Assembly: GCA_000751295.2 (NCBI GenBank)
Contig: CCMO02000001.1
Span: 1,041,501 to 1,105,500 of the forward strand
From: a bacterium YEK0313
GTDB taxonomy: Bacteria > Pseudomonadota > Alphaproteobacteria > Rhizobiales > Phreatobacteraceae
Reading direction: 5' to 3'
Length of the DNA stretch: 64,000 nt
The position numbers were made by a program, and so were the translations under genes. Each line of letters starts with the position of its first letter. Positions within the stretch are counted from its first letter, which is position 1. Shown here piece after piece: positions 8,727 through 17,403 of this stretch. The notes under the pieces are model-generated. The model searched no databases and had not been told where the DNA came from. It worked only from the letters and a program-made list of their open reading frames with translations.

Positions 8727-9632
8727 ATGTCGAATCTGGTCGCCACCAATCGCCCGCGCCGTTCGGTGCTCTATATGCCCGGCTCCAATGCCCGGGCGCT
8801 CGAAAAGGCGCGCACCCTCGCCGCCGACGTCGTGATCCTTGACCTCGAGGACGCCGTTGCGCCCGATGCCAAGGCGGTCGCACGCGAGCAGGTCGCCGCG
8901 GCCGTCACCGCCGGCGGTTTCGGCCACCGCGAGGTCGTGGTGCGCATCAACGGCCTGGACACGGCCTGGGGCAAGGCCGACCTTTCCGCCGTGGCGGCGA
9001 CCGGGCCGGACGTGATCCTCATCCCCAAGGTGAACGGTCCGGGCGACCTTCTCGGCGCCGGCCGGGCCCGCGCCGCCGCCGGCACGCCCGCCCATGTCCG
9101 CGTCTGGGCCATGATGGAAACGCCGCTCGCCATGCTCAATGCCGGCGCCATCGCCGCGGCTGCGGCCGATGCCACGACGCGCCTCTCCGGCTTCGTCATG
9201 GGCACCAACGATCTCGCCAAGGAAACCGGCGCGCGCATCGTGCCCGGCCGGGCGCCGATGAACGCCTGGCTGATGACCTGCCTCGCCGCGGCCCGAGCCC
9301 ATGGTCTCGTCATTGTCGACGGCGTCTGGAACGAGATCGCCGACGAGGCCGGCTTCCTGAAGGAATGCGACGAGGCCCGCGACATGGGCTTCGACGGCAA
9401 GACGCTGATCCACCCGAACCAGATCGCCGGCTGCAATGCCGCCTTTTCGCCGGCCGAGGCCGAAGTCGCCTGGGCGCGCAAGATCATCGCGGCCTTTGCC
9501 CTGCCGGAAAATGCCGCCAAGGGCGCTCTGCAGGTCGAAGGCCGCATGGTCGAGCGCCTCCACGCCGACATGGCGGCGCGGCTGGTCGCCATCGCCGAGG
9601 CCATCGCCGCGAGGGAGACGCCGGCCGCCTGA
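8727..9632 (+). CDS. CoA-ester lyase of the HpcH/HpaI aldolase family (CitE-like)
   Basis: The 301-residue protein starts RRSVLYMPGSN, the usual opening of CitE-like lyases that bind a CoA thioester. It carries the metal-site motifs DLEDAV at about residues 37-42, MMETPLAM near residue 129 and GTNDLAKE near residue 160. The conserved KTLIHPNQI segment lies near residue 228. Members cleave or form malyl-, citramalyl- or citryl-CoA-type esters with Mg2+. No CitD/CitF partners are adjacent, so it acts alone rather than in citrate lyase. A role in a mesaconate/citramalate or glyoxylate route is possible but not shown. The ATG at 8727 is the only good start. Confidence 0.9.
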   Translation: MSNLVATNRPRRSVLYMPGSNARALEKARTLAADVVILDLEDAVAPDAKAVAREQVAAAVTAGGFGHREVVVRINGLDTAWGKADLSAVAATGPDVILIPKVNGPGDLLGAGRARAAAGTPAHVRVWAMMETPLAMLNAGAIAAAAADATTRLSGFVMGTNDLAKETGARIVPGRAPMNAWLMTCLAAARAHGLVIVDGVWNEIADEAGFLKECDEARDMGFDGKTLIHPNQIAGCNAAFSPAEAEVAWARKIIAAFALPENAAKGALQVEGRMVERLHADMAARLVAIAEAIAARETPAA

Positions 9633-9695
9633 CCGCGCCGGCCGGCGCCGCCGACACGTCCCGCATTTCGCGCCGGCCGGCGATGCGTTCGACAC

Positions 9696-9769
9696 GTGAA
9701 CAATGTTCAAATTTTGCTTGAAGGACTTTCGGATACGTTGTACGACAAATCCGTGAACATCGTTCACGG
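9696..9769 (+). promoter_or_regulatory. Putative regulated promoter with two GTGAAC-N3-GTTCAC-like operators
   Basis: GTGAACAATGTTCA starts at 9696, and the perfect palindrome CCGTGAAC-ATC-GTTCACGG occupies 9751-9769. The two share the core TGAAC-N3-GTTCA with centres 57 bases apart. Between them a TTGAAG / 17 / TACGAC arrangement could serve as -35 and -10 boxes. Overlapping its -10 is TTGTACGACAA (9738-9748), which fits the TNGTNNNACNA consensus known for FadR-type GntR regulators. The downstream target is either the 45-codon ORF or the fused acyltransferase gene at 9980. The palindromes are directly visible; the promoter and regulator identities are inference. Confidence 0.5.
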
Positions 9770-9781
9770 GAGAGAAGACGC

Positions 9782-9919
9782 ATGGCCAAGGCCCCTGTCC
9801 GCCTCGCGGCCGGCCGTTTGCGCCGGCCAGGACGGCCCCCTCAAACCGTCCCTGTCGCGCCTGCCGTCCGGCGGCGGCTCGACACCGGACTGAAACGAAG
9901 TTCGGGATCGATGCTTTAG
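9782..9919 (+). CDS. Possible small protein of 45 residues, Arg/Pro-rich
   Basis: An ATG at 9782, preceded by GGGAGAG at a workable distance, opens a 45-codon frame ending in TAG. The product is basic, with nine arginines in the first 33 residues (RLRRPGRPP) and no membrane span. It follows immediately after the paired palindromes, so it may be a leader ORF for the downstream acyltransferase gene or simply untranslated leader. No homologue is recognised, and Arg/Pro-rich frames arise easily in G+C-rich DNA. Confidence 0.25.
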   Translation: MAKAPVRLAAGRLRRPGRPPQTVPVAPAVRRRLDTGLKRSSGSML

Positions 9920-9979
9920 TTCGCGGCACGCTCACCGTCCCGCCAGACCGCCATTCCGCCATCCTTGCACGAGACGACC

Positions 9980-12900
9980 ATGTTCAGCTCATTGATGTTG
10001 CAGCGGCGCTTCGCCCCCCTGTTCTGGGCTCAGTTCTTTTCGGCCTTCAACGACAATTTCCTGAAGAACGCGCTCGTCTTCATCATCCTCTACAAGCTGG
10101 CGGGATCGCATGGCGAAGCGCTGGTGACGCTGGCCGGCGGCATTTTCATTGCCCCCTTCTTCCTTTTGTCCGGCCTCGGCGGGCAGCTCGCCGACCGCCA
10201 TGACAAGGCACTCATCGCGCGCCGCCTGAAGCTCGCCGAGATCGGCGCCTCCGGCGTCGCCGTGCTCGGCTTCAGCTTGCACTCCGTGCCGGTCCTGTTC
10301 GTCGCCCTGGCGCTGTTCGGCATCATCGCCGCGCTGTTCGGACCGATCAAATACGGTATCCTGCCCGATCATCTCGAGCGGGCCGAACTGCCCGCCGCCA
10401 ATGCGCTGATCGAAAGCGCCACCTTCATCGCCATCCTGCTGGGCACCATTGCCGGCGGCATGACCGCGCGCGAAGGCGGCGACGCGGCTTCGCTCGGCGG
10501 CCTCGTCATGGCCTTCGCGCTGCTCTGCTGGGGCGCGACGCTGTTCATCCCGAAGACGCAGGCTGCGGCGCCGGACCTCAAGGTCGACCGCAACATTGTC
10601 CGCTCGACGCGCGACCTCCTCGCCGACCTCTGGACCGATGAGAGGCTCTGGCGCACCGGCGTGATGGTCAGCCTGTTCTGGCTGATCGGCGCCATCGTCA
10701 TGTCGCTGCTGCCCTCGCTCGTGAAGAACGGCATGGGCGGCACCGAGCTCGTCGTCAGCACCTATCTCGCCGTCTTCACCGTCGCGGTCGCGATCGGTTC
10801 CGGCATCGGCTCGTTCCTGTCGAGCGGCCGGATCGTGCTGCTGCCGGTGCCGATCGCCTGCGCCGTCATGGGCCTCTTCGCGCTCGACCTCGCCTGGACG
10901 ACCTGGGGCGTTGCCGCCCACCAGCCGGCGGTCGGCATCGCCGAATTCTTCGCTCAGGGCACCGCGCGCCGGGTCGGGCTGGACCTCGCCGGCCTCGCCA
11001 TTGCCGGCGGCGTGTTCATCGTGCCCTCCTTTGCCGCGGCCCAGGCCTGGGCGCCCGCCGACAGGCGCGCCCGCATCGTCGCCGCCATCAATGTCCTCTC
11101 GGCCGCCTTCATGGTAGCCGGCGCCGTCGTCGTCGCGCTGCTGCAGGCCATGGGGCTCACCCTCGCGCAGCTCTTCCTGGTCATCGGCCTGGCGACGCTC
11201 GCCGCGGCCGCCTGGATCTTCATGGTCCTGCCGACCAATCCGCTGCTCGACGCCGTCTCGATCGTGCTGCGCGCCTTCTACCGGCTCGAGGTCACCGGCC
11301 AGGACAATATTGCCAAGGCTGGCCCCAACGCGATCATCGCGCTCAACCATGTCAGCTTTCTCGACGCGGCGGTGGCCCTGTCGATCCTCGACAAGGAGCC
11401 GGTCTTCGCGATCGACCACACCATCGCCCAGCGCTGGTGGGTCAAGCCGTTCCTGCGTCTGACCCGCGCCATGCCGCTCGACCCGACCCGGCCACTGGCG
11501 ACCCGGACGCTGATCAACGCGGTCAAGAGCGGCGACAGCCTCGTCATCTTCCCGGAAGGGCGCCTGACCGTCACCGGCAGCCTGATGAAGGTCTATGACG
11601 GCGCCGCCATGATCGCCGACAAGTCGGGCGCCAAGGTCGTGCCGGTCCGCATCGAAGGCCTGGAGGCGACCGCCTTCTCGCGCCTCGGCCGCGACCAGGT
11701 GCGACGCCGCTGGTTCCCGAAGGTGCGCGTCCATGTGCTCGAACCCGTCGAGCTCGCCGTCGACGCGCGCCTGCGCGGGCGGCAGCGCCGCCAGGCTGCG
11801 GGCACGGCCCTCTACACCATCATGTCGGACCTGATCTTCCGCACCACGGATATCGACCGCAGCGTCTTCGACGCGGTGGTCGAGGCCGCGAGGCGCGAAG
11901 GCAAGGGCCGCCTCGCGGTCGAGGACCCGATGGCCGGCGCCCTTTCCTACCGCCGCCTGCTGATCGGAGCCGACATCGTCGGCCGCAAGCTCATGACGCT
12001 CGCCCGCCCGGGCGAAGCCGTCGGCGTGATGCTGCCCAATGCCAATGGCGCGGCCGTGTCGTTGCTCGGCCTGATGTCGGCGGCACGGGTGCCCGCCATG
12101 ATCAATTTCACCGCCGGCGCGATCAATATCGCCGCGGCCTGCAAGGCGGCCGACATCAAGACCGTCGTCACCTCGCGGGCCTTCGTGGAAAAGGGCCGGA
12201 TGGGCGGCCTGATCGAGGCGCTCGCCGGCGATGTCGCGATCGTTTATCTCGAGGACGTCAGGGCGACCGTCTCCACGTCCGACAAGCTGAAGGCCTTCTG
12301 GCGGCACGACAAGCCGATCGTCCCGACCGGGGGCGGGGACCGCGCGGCGATCCTGTTCACGTCGGGGTCGGAGGGCACGCCCAAGGGCGTCGTCCTCTCC
12401 CACGCCAACATGCTGGCGAATGCCGCCCAGGCCGCCGCCCGCATCGATTTCGGCAGGCGCGACAAGGTGTTCAACGTCCTGCCGGTGTTTCATTCCTTCG
12501 GCCTGACCGCCGGCCTGGTTCTGCCGCTGGTCTCGGGCGTGCCGGTCTATCTCTACCCCTCGCCGCTGCACTACCGGCTGGTGCCGGAGCTCGTCTATGG
12601 CTGCAACGCCACCATCCTGTTCGGCACGGACACCTTCCTGGCGGGCTATGCCCGGGCCGCGCACCCTTACGATTTCCGGGCCCTGCGCTACATCCTCGCT
12701 GGCGCCGAGCCGGTCAAGGAATCGACGCGCCGCACCTATATGGAGAAGTTCGGGCTGCGCATCCTCGAAGGCTACGGTGTCACCGAAACGGCGCCCGTCC
12801 TGGCGCTGAACACGCCCATGTTCAACCGCTTCGGCACGGTCGGGCGCATCATGCCGGGCATGGAGGCGCGTCTTGAGCCCATGCCGGGCGTCGAGGATGG

Positions 12901-13378
12901 CGGCCGCCTGCTTGTCCGCGGACCGAACGTCATGCTCGGCTATCTCAGGACCGAAAGGCCCGGCGTGCTCGAACCGCCGCCGGACGGCTGGCACGATACA
13001 GGCGACATCGTCAGCATCGACGGGCAAGGCTTCGTCACGATCAAGGGCCGCGCCAAGCGGTTCGCCAAGATCGGCGGCGAAATGATCTCGCTCGCCGCGG
13101 TCGAGACGCTCGCCGCCGAGCTCTGGCCGGACGCCCCGTCGGCCGTCGCCAGCCTGCCGGATCCGCGCAAGGGCGAGCGGCTCGTGCTCCTGACCGAGCA
13201 GGAGGGCGCGAACCGGCCGGATTTCCAGGTCTTTGCGCGCGGCAAGGGCGCATCCGAGCTGATGGTCCCGGCGGAGGTCGTCGTGGTGCCGGCCGTGCCG
13301 ATGCTCGGCTCGGGCAAGCTCGACTTCTCCGCCGTCACCCGCCTCGCCCGTGAACGGACGGAGACGAAGGCGGCCTGA
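9980..13378 (+). CDS. Three-domain MFS / glycerophospholipid acyltransferase / acyl-ACP (acyl-CoA) ligase fusion (LplT-Aas type)
   Basis: The 1132-residue protein joins three modules. Residues 1-420 form an MFS-type permease (FNDNFLKNALVF near the start) like the lysophospholipid flippase LplT. Residues 430-640 form a PlsC-like acyltransferase with the HX4D box NHVSFLD near 456 and FPEGRLT near 524. Residues 650-1130 form an adenylate-forming ligase with LFTSGSEGTPKG near 792 and YGVTETAP near 930. In enterobacteria lplT and aas are separate neighbours, together importing 2-acyl-lysophospholipids and re-acylating them on the inner membrane; here all steps are in one chain, as in other alphaproteobacteria. 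The ATG at 9980 is preferred to a TTG five codons earlier. It probably acts in membrane-lipid repair. Confidence 0.92.
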   Translation: MFSSLMLQRRFAPLFWAQFFSAFNDNFLKNALVFIILYKLAGSHGEALVTLAGGIFIAPFFLLSGLGGQLADRHDKALIARRLKLAEIGASGVAVLGFSLHSVPVLFVALALFGIIAALFGPIKYGILPDHLERAELPAANALIESATFIAILLGTIAGGMTAREGGDAASLGGLVMAFALLCWGATLFIPKTQAAAPDLKVDRNIVRSTRDLLADLWTDERLWRTGVMVSLFWLIGAIVMSLLPSLVKNGMGGTELVVSTYLAVFTVAVAIGSGIGSFLSSGRIVLLPVPIACAVMGLFALDLAWTTWGVAAHQPAVGIAEFFAQGTARRVGLDLAGLAIAGGVFIVPSFAAAQAWAPADRRARIVAAINVLSAAFMVAGAVVVALLQAMGLTLAQLFLVIGLATLAAAAWIFMVLPTNPLLDAVSIVLRAFYRLEVTGQDNIAKAGPNAIIALNHVSFLDAAVALSILDKEPVFAIDHTIAQRWWVKPFLRLTRAMPLDPTRPLATRTLINAVKSGDSLVIFPEGRLTVTGSLMKVYDGAAMIADKSGAKVVPVRIEGLEATAFSRLGRDQVRRRWFPKVRVHVLEPVELAVDARLRGRQRRQAAGTALYTIMSDLIFRTTDIDRSVFDAVVEAARREGKGRLAVEDPMAGALSYRRLLIGADIVGRKLMTLARPGEAVGVMLPNANGAAVSLLGLMSAARVPAMINFTAGAINIAAACKAADIKTVVTSRAFVEKGRMGGLIEALAGDVAIVYLEDVRATVSTSDKLKAFWRHDKPIVPTGGGDRAAILFTSGSEGTPKGVVLSHANMLANAAQAAARIDFGRRDKVFNVLPVFHSFGLTAGLVLPLVSGVPVYLYPSPLHYRLVPELVYGCNATILFGTDTFLAGYARAAHPYDFRALRYILAGAEPVKESTRRTYMEKFGLRILEGYGVTETAPVLALNTPMFNRFGTVGRIMPGMEARLEPMPGVEDGGRLLVRGPNVMLGYLRTERPGVLEPPPDGWHDTGDIVSIDGQGFVTIKGRAKRFAKIGGEMISLAAVETLAAELWPDAPSAVASLPDPRKGERLVLLTEQEGANRPDFQVFARGKGASELMVPAEVVVVPAVPMLGSGKLDFSAVTRLARERTETKAA

Positions 13379-13513
13379 CCGATCCGGCGCCCGGAAGCCG
13401 GCCTGAACGGAAATCTGGCCCTTCCATCCGGCCGCGACGGGGGGCTCCGCCGAGCCGGGCGGTTGCCCTATGCGCCGGTTCATGACACAGGGGATGACGA
13501 ACCGGGGAGCATC

Positions 13514-14104
13514 ATGGGCGGCACGATTGCCGATATCGACACGACACGCCTGCGCGCCGCGCTCGGGACGCGCTCCATCGTGCTCGTCGGCCTGATGGGC
13601 GCCGGCAAGACCTCCATCGGCCGGCGGCTTGCCCAGCGCCTCGGCCTGCCCTTCATCGATGCCGACCACGAGATCGAGAAGGCGCATGTCATGTCGATCC
13701 CGGAAATCTTCGAAAAGCACGGCGAAGCCTATTTCCGGGCCGGCGAAGTCCGGGTCGTCGCCCGCATCCTGCGCGACGGTCCGCAGGTGCTCGCGACCGG
13801 TGGCGGCGCCTTCATGAATCCGGAAACCCGCGCCAATATCCGTGCGAACGGCCTGTCGCTCTGGCTGAAGGCCGATCTCGACGTGCTGATGCGCCGGGTG
13901 CGCCGGCGCAGCGACCGCCCTCTCCTCAAGCAGGCCGACCCCGAGGCCGTGCTGCGCCGCCTGATGGACGAGCGCTATCCCGTCTATGCCGAGGCCGATC
14001 TCGCCATCCTCTCGCGCGAGGCCTCGCACGAGGAGATCGTCGAGGAAGCCGTTGCCGTGCTGGCCGAACGGCTCCTCGGCTCCCGAGAGACTGAAGAGAC
14101 ATGA
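13514..14104 (+). CDS. aroK: Shikimate kinase
   Basis: This 196-residue kinase phosphorylates shikimate at O3 in chorismate synthesis. The Walker A motif GLMGAGKTS lies near residue 30, the substrate-binding GGGAF box near residue 96, and the DxD-type segment DADHEIE near residue 54. The ATG at 13514 follows GGGGAG at good spacing; the in-frame TTG at 13463 would add an unconserved tail. The stop overlaps the aroB start by four bases (ATGA), the usual aroK-aroB coupling in proteobacteria. Confidence 0.95.
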   Translation: MGGTIADIDTTRLRAALGTRSIVLVGLMGAGKTSIGRRLAQRLGLPFIDADHEIEKAHVMSIPEIFEKHGEAYFRAGEVRVVARILRDGPQVLATGGGAFMNPETRANIRANGLSLWLKADLDVLMRRVRRRSDRPLLKQADPEAVLRRLMDERYPVYAEADLAILSREASHEEIVEEAVAVLAERLLGSRETEET

Positions 14105-15237
14105 CCGCCATTGCCGGGGCCGAGGGCCCGACCCAGGTTCCGGTCGCGCTCGGCGACCGGTCCTACGACATCCTCATCGGCTCCGGGCTGATCGCCGGCG
14201 CCGGCGCCATGCTGGCCGAGCGCTTTCCCGGCCGGGCGGTCGCGATCGTCACCGACGAGACGGTCGGCGTCCTGCACGCTCCGGCGCTGGAAACGAGCCT
14301 CGCGGCTGCCGGGCTCCGCCATGTCAGGATCACCGTGCCGGCGGGCGAGGCCACCAAACGTTTCGCCATGCTCGAACGGGTGGTCGACGAGGTCCTCGCC
14401 GCGCGGCTCGAGCGGCGCGACATCGTGCTGGCGCTGGGCGGCGGCGTGGTCGGCGATCTCGCCGGCTTCGCCGCGGCCGTGATCCGTCGCGGCATGGGTT
14501 TCGTGCAGATGCCGACGAGCCTGCTGGCCCAGGTCGATTCCTCCGTCGGCGGCAAGACCGGCATCAACTCCCGTCACGGCAAGAACCTGATCGGCGCCTT
14601 CTATCAGCCGGGACTGGTGCTTGCCGATACCGACGCGCTCGATACGCTGTCGACCCGCGAATTCCGCGCCGGCTATGCCGAAGTCGCCAAATACGGCCTG
14701 ATCGACGATCCCGCCTTCTTTGCCTGGCTCGAGGCCAACTGGCGCGGCGTGTTCCAGGGCGGCCGCGACCGGATCGAGGCCATCGCCACCTCCTGCCGTG
14801 CCAAGGCCGCGGTGGTCGCGCGCGACGAGACCGAAACCGGCGACCGGGCCCTGCTCAATCTCGGCCACACCTTCGGCCATGCCCTGGAGGCGGCGACGGG
14901 CTATGACGGCAGCCGCCTCGTCCACGGCGAGGCGGTGGCGATCGGCATGGCCCAGGCCTTCCGCTTCTCGGTCCGCCAGGGCCTCTGCCCGGCGGCGGAT
15001 GCCGAGCGCATGCGCGCCCATCTCGACGCCGTTGGATTGCCGAGCGAACTCCATCATATTCCGGGCGATATCGGCGATGTCGACCGGCTGATGGCCGCGA
15101 TCCGCCAGGACAAGAAGGTGACGCGCGGCGCGCTGACCTTCATCCTGGCCCGCGGCATCGGCCGGAGCTTCATCGCGCCCGATGTCGACCCCGCGGCCGT
15201 CAGCGCCTTCCTGAGCGAGGAACTCGCGCGCGGCTGA
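14101..15237 (+). CDS. aroB: 3-Dehydroquinate synthase
   Basis: The 378-residue enzyme converts DAHP to 3-dehydroquinate, the second step of the shikimate pathway, using NAD and a divalent metal. Visible signatures are GGGVVGDLAGF near residue 114 with PTSLLAQVDSSVGGKTGIN following. The metal ligands lie in GYAEVAKYGLI (Glu), LNLGHTFGHALE (His) and RLVHGEAVAIGM (His). Length and motif order match the family. It is translationally coupled to aroK and lies 47 bases ahead of the CorC-type gene, so the four genes from 13514 to 16990 probably form one operon. Confidence 0.96.
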   Translation: MTAIAGAEGPTQVPVALGDRSYDILIGSGLIAGAGAMLAERFPGRAVAIVTDETVGVLHAPALETSLAAAGLRHVRITVPAGEATKRFAMLERVVDEVLAARLERRDIVLALGGGVVGDLAGFAAAVIRRGMGFVQMPTSLLAQVDSSVGGKTGINSRHGKNLIGAFYQPGLVLADTDALDTLSTREFRAGYAEVAKYGLIDDPAFFAWLEANWRGVFQGGRDRIEAIATSCRAKAAVVARDETETGDRALLNLGHTFGHALEAATGYDGSRLVHGEAVAIGMAQAFRFSVRQGLCPAADAERMRAHLDAVGLPSELHHIPGDIGDVDRLMAAIRQDKKVTRGALTFILARGIGRSFIAPDVDPAAVSAFLSEELARG

Positions 15238-15284
15238 ACCCGGGCGCCGCGGCGCGCCTGGTTGACCGGACGGCCGAGGAGACC

Positions 15285-16568
15285 ATGGACGACGTCATCA
15301 TCAACCCCTGGGCGGCGCTGGCGATCATCGTGGTCAGCCTGATGCTGTCGGCCTTCTTCTCGGCTGGCGAGACGGCCATGTCGGCCACCTCGAAGGCGCG
15401 CATGCTGGCGCTGGAGACGGCCGGCGACAGCCGGGCGCGGCTGATCAACCGCATGCTGGACGCCCGCGAGCGGCTGATCGGCGCCATGCTGGTCGGCAAC
15501 AACATCGTCAACATTGCCGTTTCCGCCTTCACCACCAGCCTGATGGTCGGCTTCTTCGGCGCCGAAGGCGTCATATACGCCACCTTCATCATGTCGGTGC
15601 TGATCATCGTCTTCGCCGAGGTGCTGCCGAAGACCGTCGCCATCGTGCGCCCGGAGCGCGTCTCGCTCGCCATGGCCCGGCCGGTCTCCGTGGTGGTCGC
15701 CGTGCTCGGCCCGGTCCTGCTCGCCATCGAAGCGGTAGTGCGCGGCGTGCTGCGCCCCTTCGGGCTGAAGATCGACCAGAACCAGAACGTGCTGACCGGA
15801 GCCGAGGAACTGCGCGGCACGGTCGACCTGATGCACAAGGAGGGCGCCTTCGAGAAGCTCGACCGCGACATGGTCGGCGGCATTCTCGACCTGAAGGACC
15901 TCTCCGTGTCCGACGTCATGGTCCACCGCACCAAGATGGTGACCATCGATGTCGGCGATACGCCCGACCAGGTGGTGCGCGACGTGCTGGCGGCGCCCTA
16001 TACGCGCATTCCGCTGTGGCGTGACACGCCGGAGAACATCATCGGCGTGCTGCACGGCAAGGATCTCCTGCGCGCGCTGGCCGCGGCCGGCGGCGACGTC
16101 TCGAAGATCGACCTGACGAGCCTTGCCCTGCCGGCCTGGTTCGTGCCGGATTCGACCAGCCTGCAGGACCAGCTGAAGGCTTTCCTGCGGCGCAAGACCC
16201 ATTTCGCGCTGGTCGTCGACGAATATGGCGAGGTGATGGGCCTCGTCACGCTCGAGGACATCATCGAAGAGATCGTCGGCGACATCAAGGACGAGCACGA
16301 CGTGCAGATGGTCGGCGTCCGGCCGCAGGCCGACGGCTCGGTCAATGTCGACGGCAGCGTGCCGATCCGCGACCTCAACCGGGCCATGGACTGGCGCCTG
16401 CCCGACGAGGAAGCCACCACCATTGCCGGGCTGGTCATTCACGAGGCGCGGTCGATCCCCGAAGCCGGCCAGACCTTCACCTTCCACGGCTTCCGCTTCC
16501 ATGTGCTGCGCAAGCAGCGCAACCGCATCACCGCCCTGAAGATCACCCCGCTGGAACGGCTCGTGTGA
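15285..16568 (+). CDS. CNNM/CorC-type transport protein (DUF21, paired CBS, CorC_HlyC domains)
   Basis: The 427-residue membrane protein has a DUF21 transmembrane region (about residues 5-190; AFFSAGETAMSATSKAR near the start). Two CBS repeats follow at about 205-325, with IIGVLHGKDLL in the first and EYGEVMGLVTLEDIIEEIVG at the end of the second. A C-terminal CorC_HlyC domain (about 340-427) completes it. Related proteins take part in Mg2+ or Co2+ efflux; the old label 'hemolysin' is misleading. GAGGAGA precedes the ATG. The stop TGA at 16566-16568 overlaps a possible GTG start of mgsA. Placement behind aroB is a recurrent arrangement in Hyphomicrobiales. Confidence 0.92.
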   Translation: MDDVIINPWAALAIIVVSLMLSAFFSAGETAMSATSKARMLALETAGDSRARLINRMLDARERLIGAMLVGNNIVNIAVSAFTTSLMVGFFGAEGVIYATFIMSVLIIVFAEVLPKTVAIVRPERVSLAMARPVSVVVAVLGPVLLAIEAVVRGVLRPFGLKIDQNQNVLTGAEELRGTVDLMHKEGAFEKLDRDMVGGILDLKDLSVSDVMVHRTKMVTIDVGDTPDQVVRDVLAAPYTRIPLWRDTPENIIGVLHGKDLLRALAAAGGDVSKIDLTSLALPAWFVPDSTSLQDQLKAFLRRKTHFALVVDEYGEVMGLVTLEDIIEEIVGDIKDEHDVQMVGVRPQADGSVNVDGSVPIRDLNRAMDWRLPDEEATTIAGLVIHEARSIPEAGQTFTFHGFRFHVLRKQRNRITALKITPLERLV

Positions 16569-16600
16569 GCGAGCCGTTGTTCGGACCGGAGGCTGCCGAC

Positions 16601-16990
16601 ATGACCGTGACCGCACCGTCCGCCGAACGCTTTCTCGCGCTGGTCGCCCACGACCAGAAGAAGGCGGACATGATCGCCTGGGCCCAGCGCCATCGCGACC
16701 GGCTGGTCGGCCGGCGTCTCGTGGCGACCGGCACGACCGGCGCCCTGCTGAAGCGCGAGATCCCCGAACTCGACATCACCGCCATGAAGAGCGGGCCGCT
16801 CGGCGGCGACCAGCAGATCGGAGCGCTGATCGTCGAGGATCGGATCGGCCTGCTGGTCTTCCTCGTCGACCCCCTGTCGCCGCATCCGCACGACGTCGAC
16901 GTCAAGGCGCTGACCCGCCTCGCCATCCTCTACAACGTGCCGATGGCCTGCAATCTGGCGACCGCCGACCGGCTGATCCTGGCGGCCTGA
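16601..16990 (+). CDS. mgsA: Methylglyoxal synthase
   Basis: The 129-residue enzyme converts dihydroxyacetone phosphate to methylglyoxal and phosphate, a bypass used when sugar phosphates accumulate. It shows VAHDQKKADM near residue 17, the phosphate-binding TGTTGALL near residue 42, and SGPLGGDQQIGALI near residue 62 with the catalytic aspartate. The ATG at 16601 has a clear GGAGG seven bases upstream. A GTG at 16565 that overlaps the previous stop would add 12 residues and is less likely. It is shorter than the E. coli enzyme (152), as usual in alphaproteobacteria. Confidence 0.95.
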   Translation: MTVTAPSAERFLALVAHDQKKADMIAWAQRHRDRLVGRRLVATGTTGALLKREIPELDITAMKSGPLGGDQQIGALIVEDRIGLLVFLVDPLSPHPHDVDVKALTRLAILYNVPMACNLATADRLILAA

Positions 16991-17000
16991 CCCCGGCTCC

Positions 17001-17273
17001 TCAGCGCGTTTCGTCGGGCGCGCGCGCCTCGATCGCCAGCGCATGGACGCGGCCCTTCAGCTCGGCATCCAGCACCTGGTTGACCATGCGGTGCCGATCG
17101 ACGCGCGAGCGCCCGGCAAAGGCCGCCGAGACCAGCTTCACGCGGAAATGTGTCTCGCCGCCCTCGCGCCAGCCGCCATGGCCATGATGATGCTCGCTCT
17201 CGTCGATCACCACGAGCGAGACGGGCGCGAAGGCCTCCGTGAGCTTGGCCTCGATGGTCTGATATACGGTCAT
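17001..17273 (-). CDS. BolA family protein
   Basis: The 90-residue product has the BolA fold's class II KH-like pattern, ending with the conserved segment DRHRMVNQVLDAEL near residue 65. A His-rich loop (ESEHHHGHGG) near residue 25 could ligate an Fe-S cluster together with a monothiol glutaredoxin. BolA proteins act in iron-sulfur trafficking or as regulators of morphology and stress. The ATG at 17273 (MTVYQTIEAKL) gives the usual length; codons upstream to 17522 are antisense to leuD. It converges on mgsA with only 10 bases between stops. Confidence 0.92.
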   Translation of the reverse strand: MTVYQTIEAKLTEAFAPVSLVVIDESEHHHGHGGWREGGETHFRVKLVSAAFAGRSRVDRHRMVNQVLDAELKGRVHALAIEARAPDETR

Positions 17274-17403
17274 GGCTTTCTCCGGTTGCCCCACGATATC
17301 GGCGAGCCCGCGCCTTGCTGCAACCCCGCCGCCTGCTGCACCGCCTTGCCGGAGCCCCAAGGCCTCTGATACATGCGGGCCTAAGACGACAAGGGGATCC
17401 CCC

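Larger units (their letters stand above)
9633..9979. other. Gene-poor stretch of 347 bases carrying palindromes and a possible tiny ORF
   Basis: The region between the lyase stop and the acyltransferase start is clearly less G+C-rich around 9690-9780. It contains two copies of a GTGAAC-type palindrome, a TTGT-N3-ACAA palindrome and a possible promoter, described separately. A 45-codon open frame (9782-9919) is the only candidate gene. No tRNA or terminator was seen. Confidence 0.7.

Noticed and set aside
8628..9962. N-terminal extension of the FAD oxidoreductase frame
   Set aside because: It is antisense to the CitE-like lyase gene; the ATG at 8627 gives the conserved FAD-binding start.
9989..14029. 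Open frame of 1346 codons on the minus strand
   Set aside because: It is antisense to the fused acyltransferase gene and aroK, and its translation is low-complexity, Arg/Gly/Asp-rich, without motifs. Long antisense frames are expected at this G+C content.
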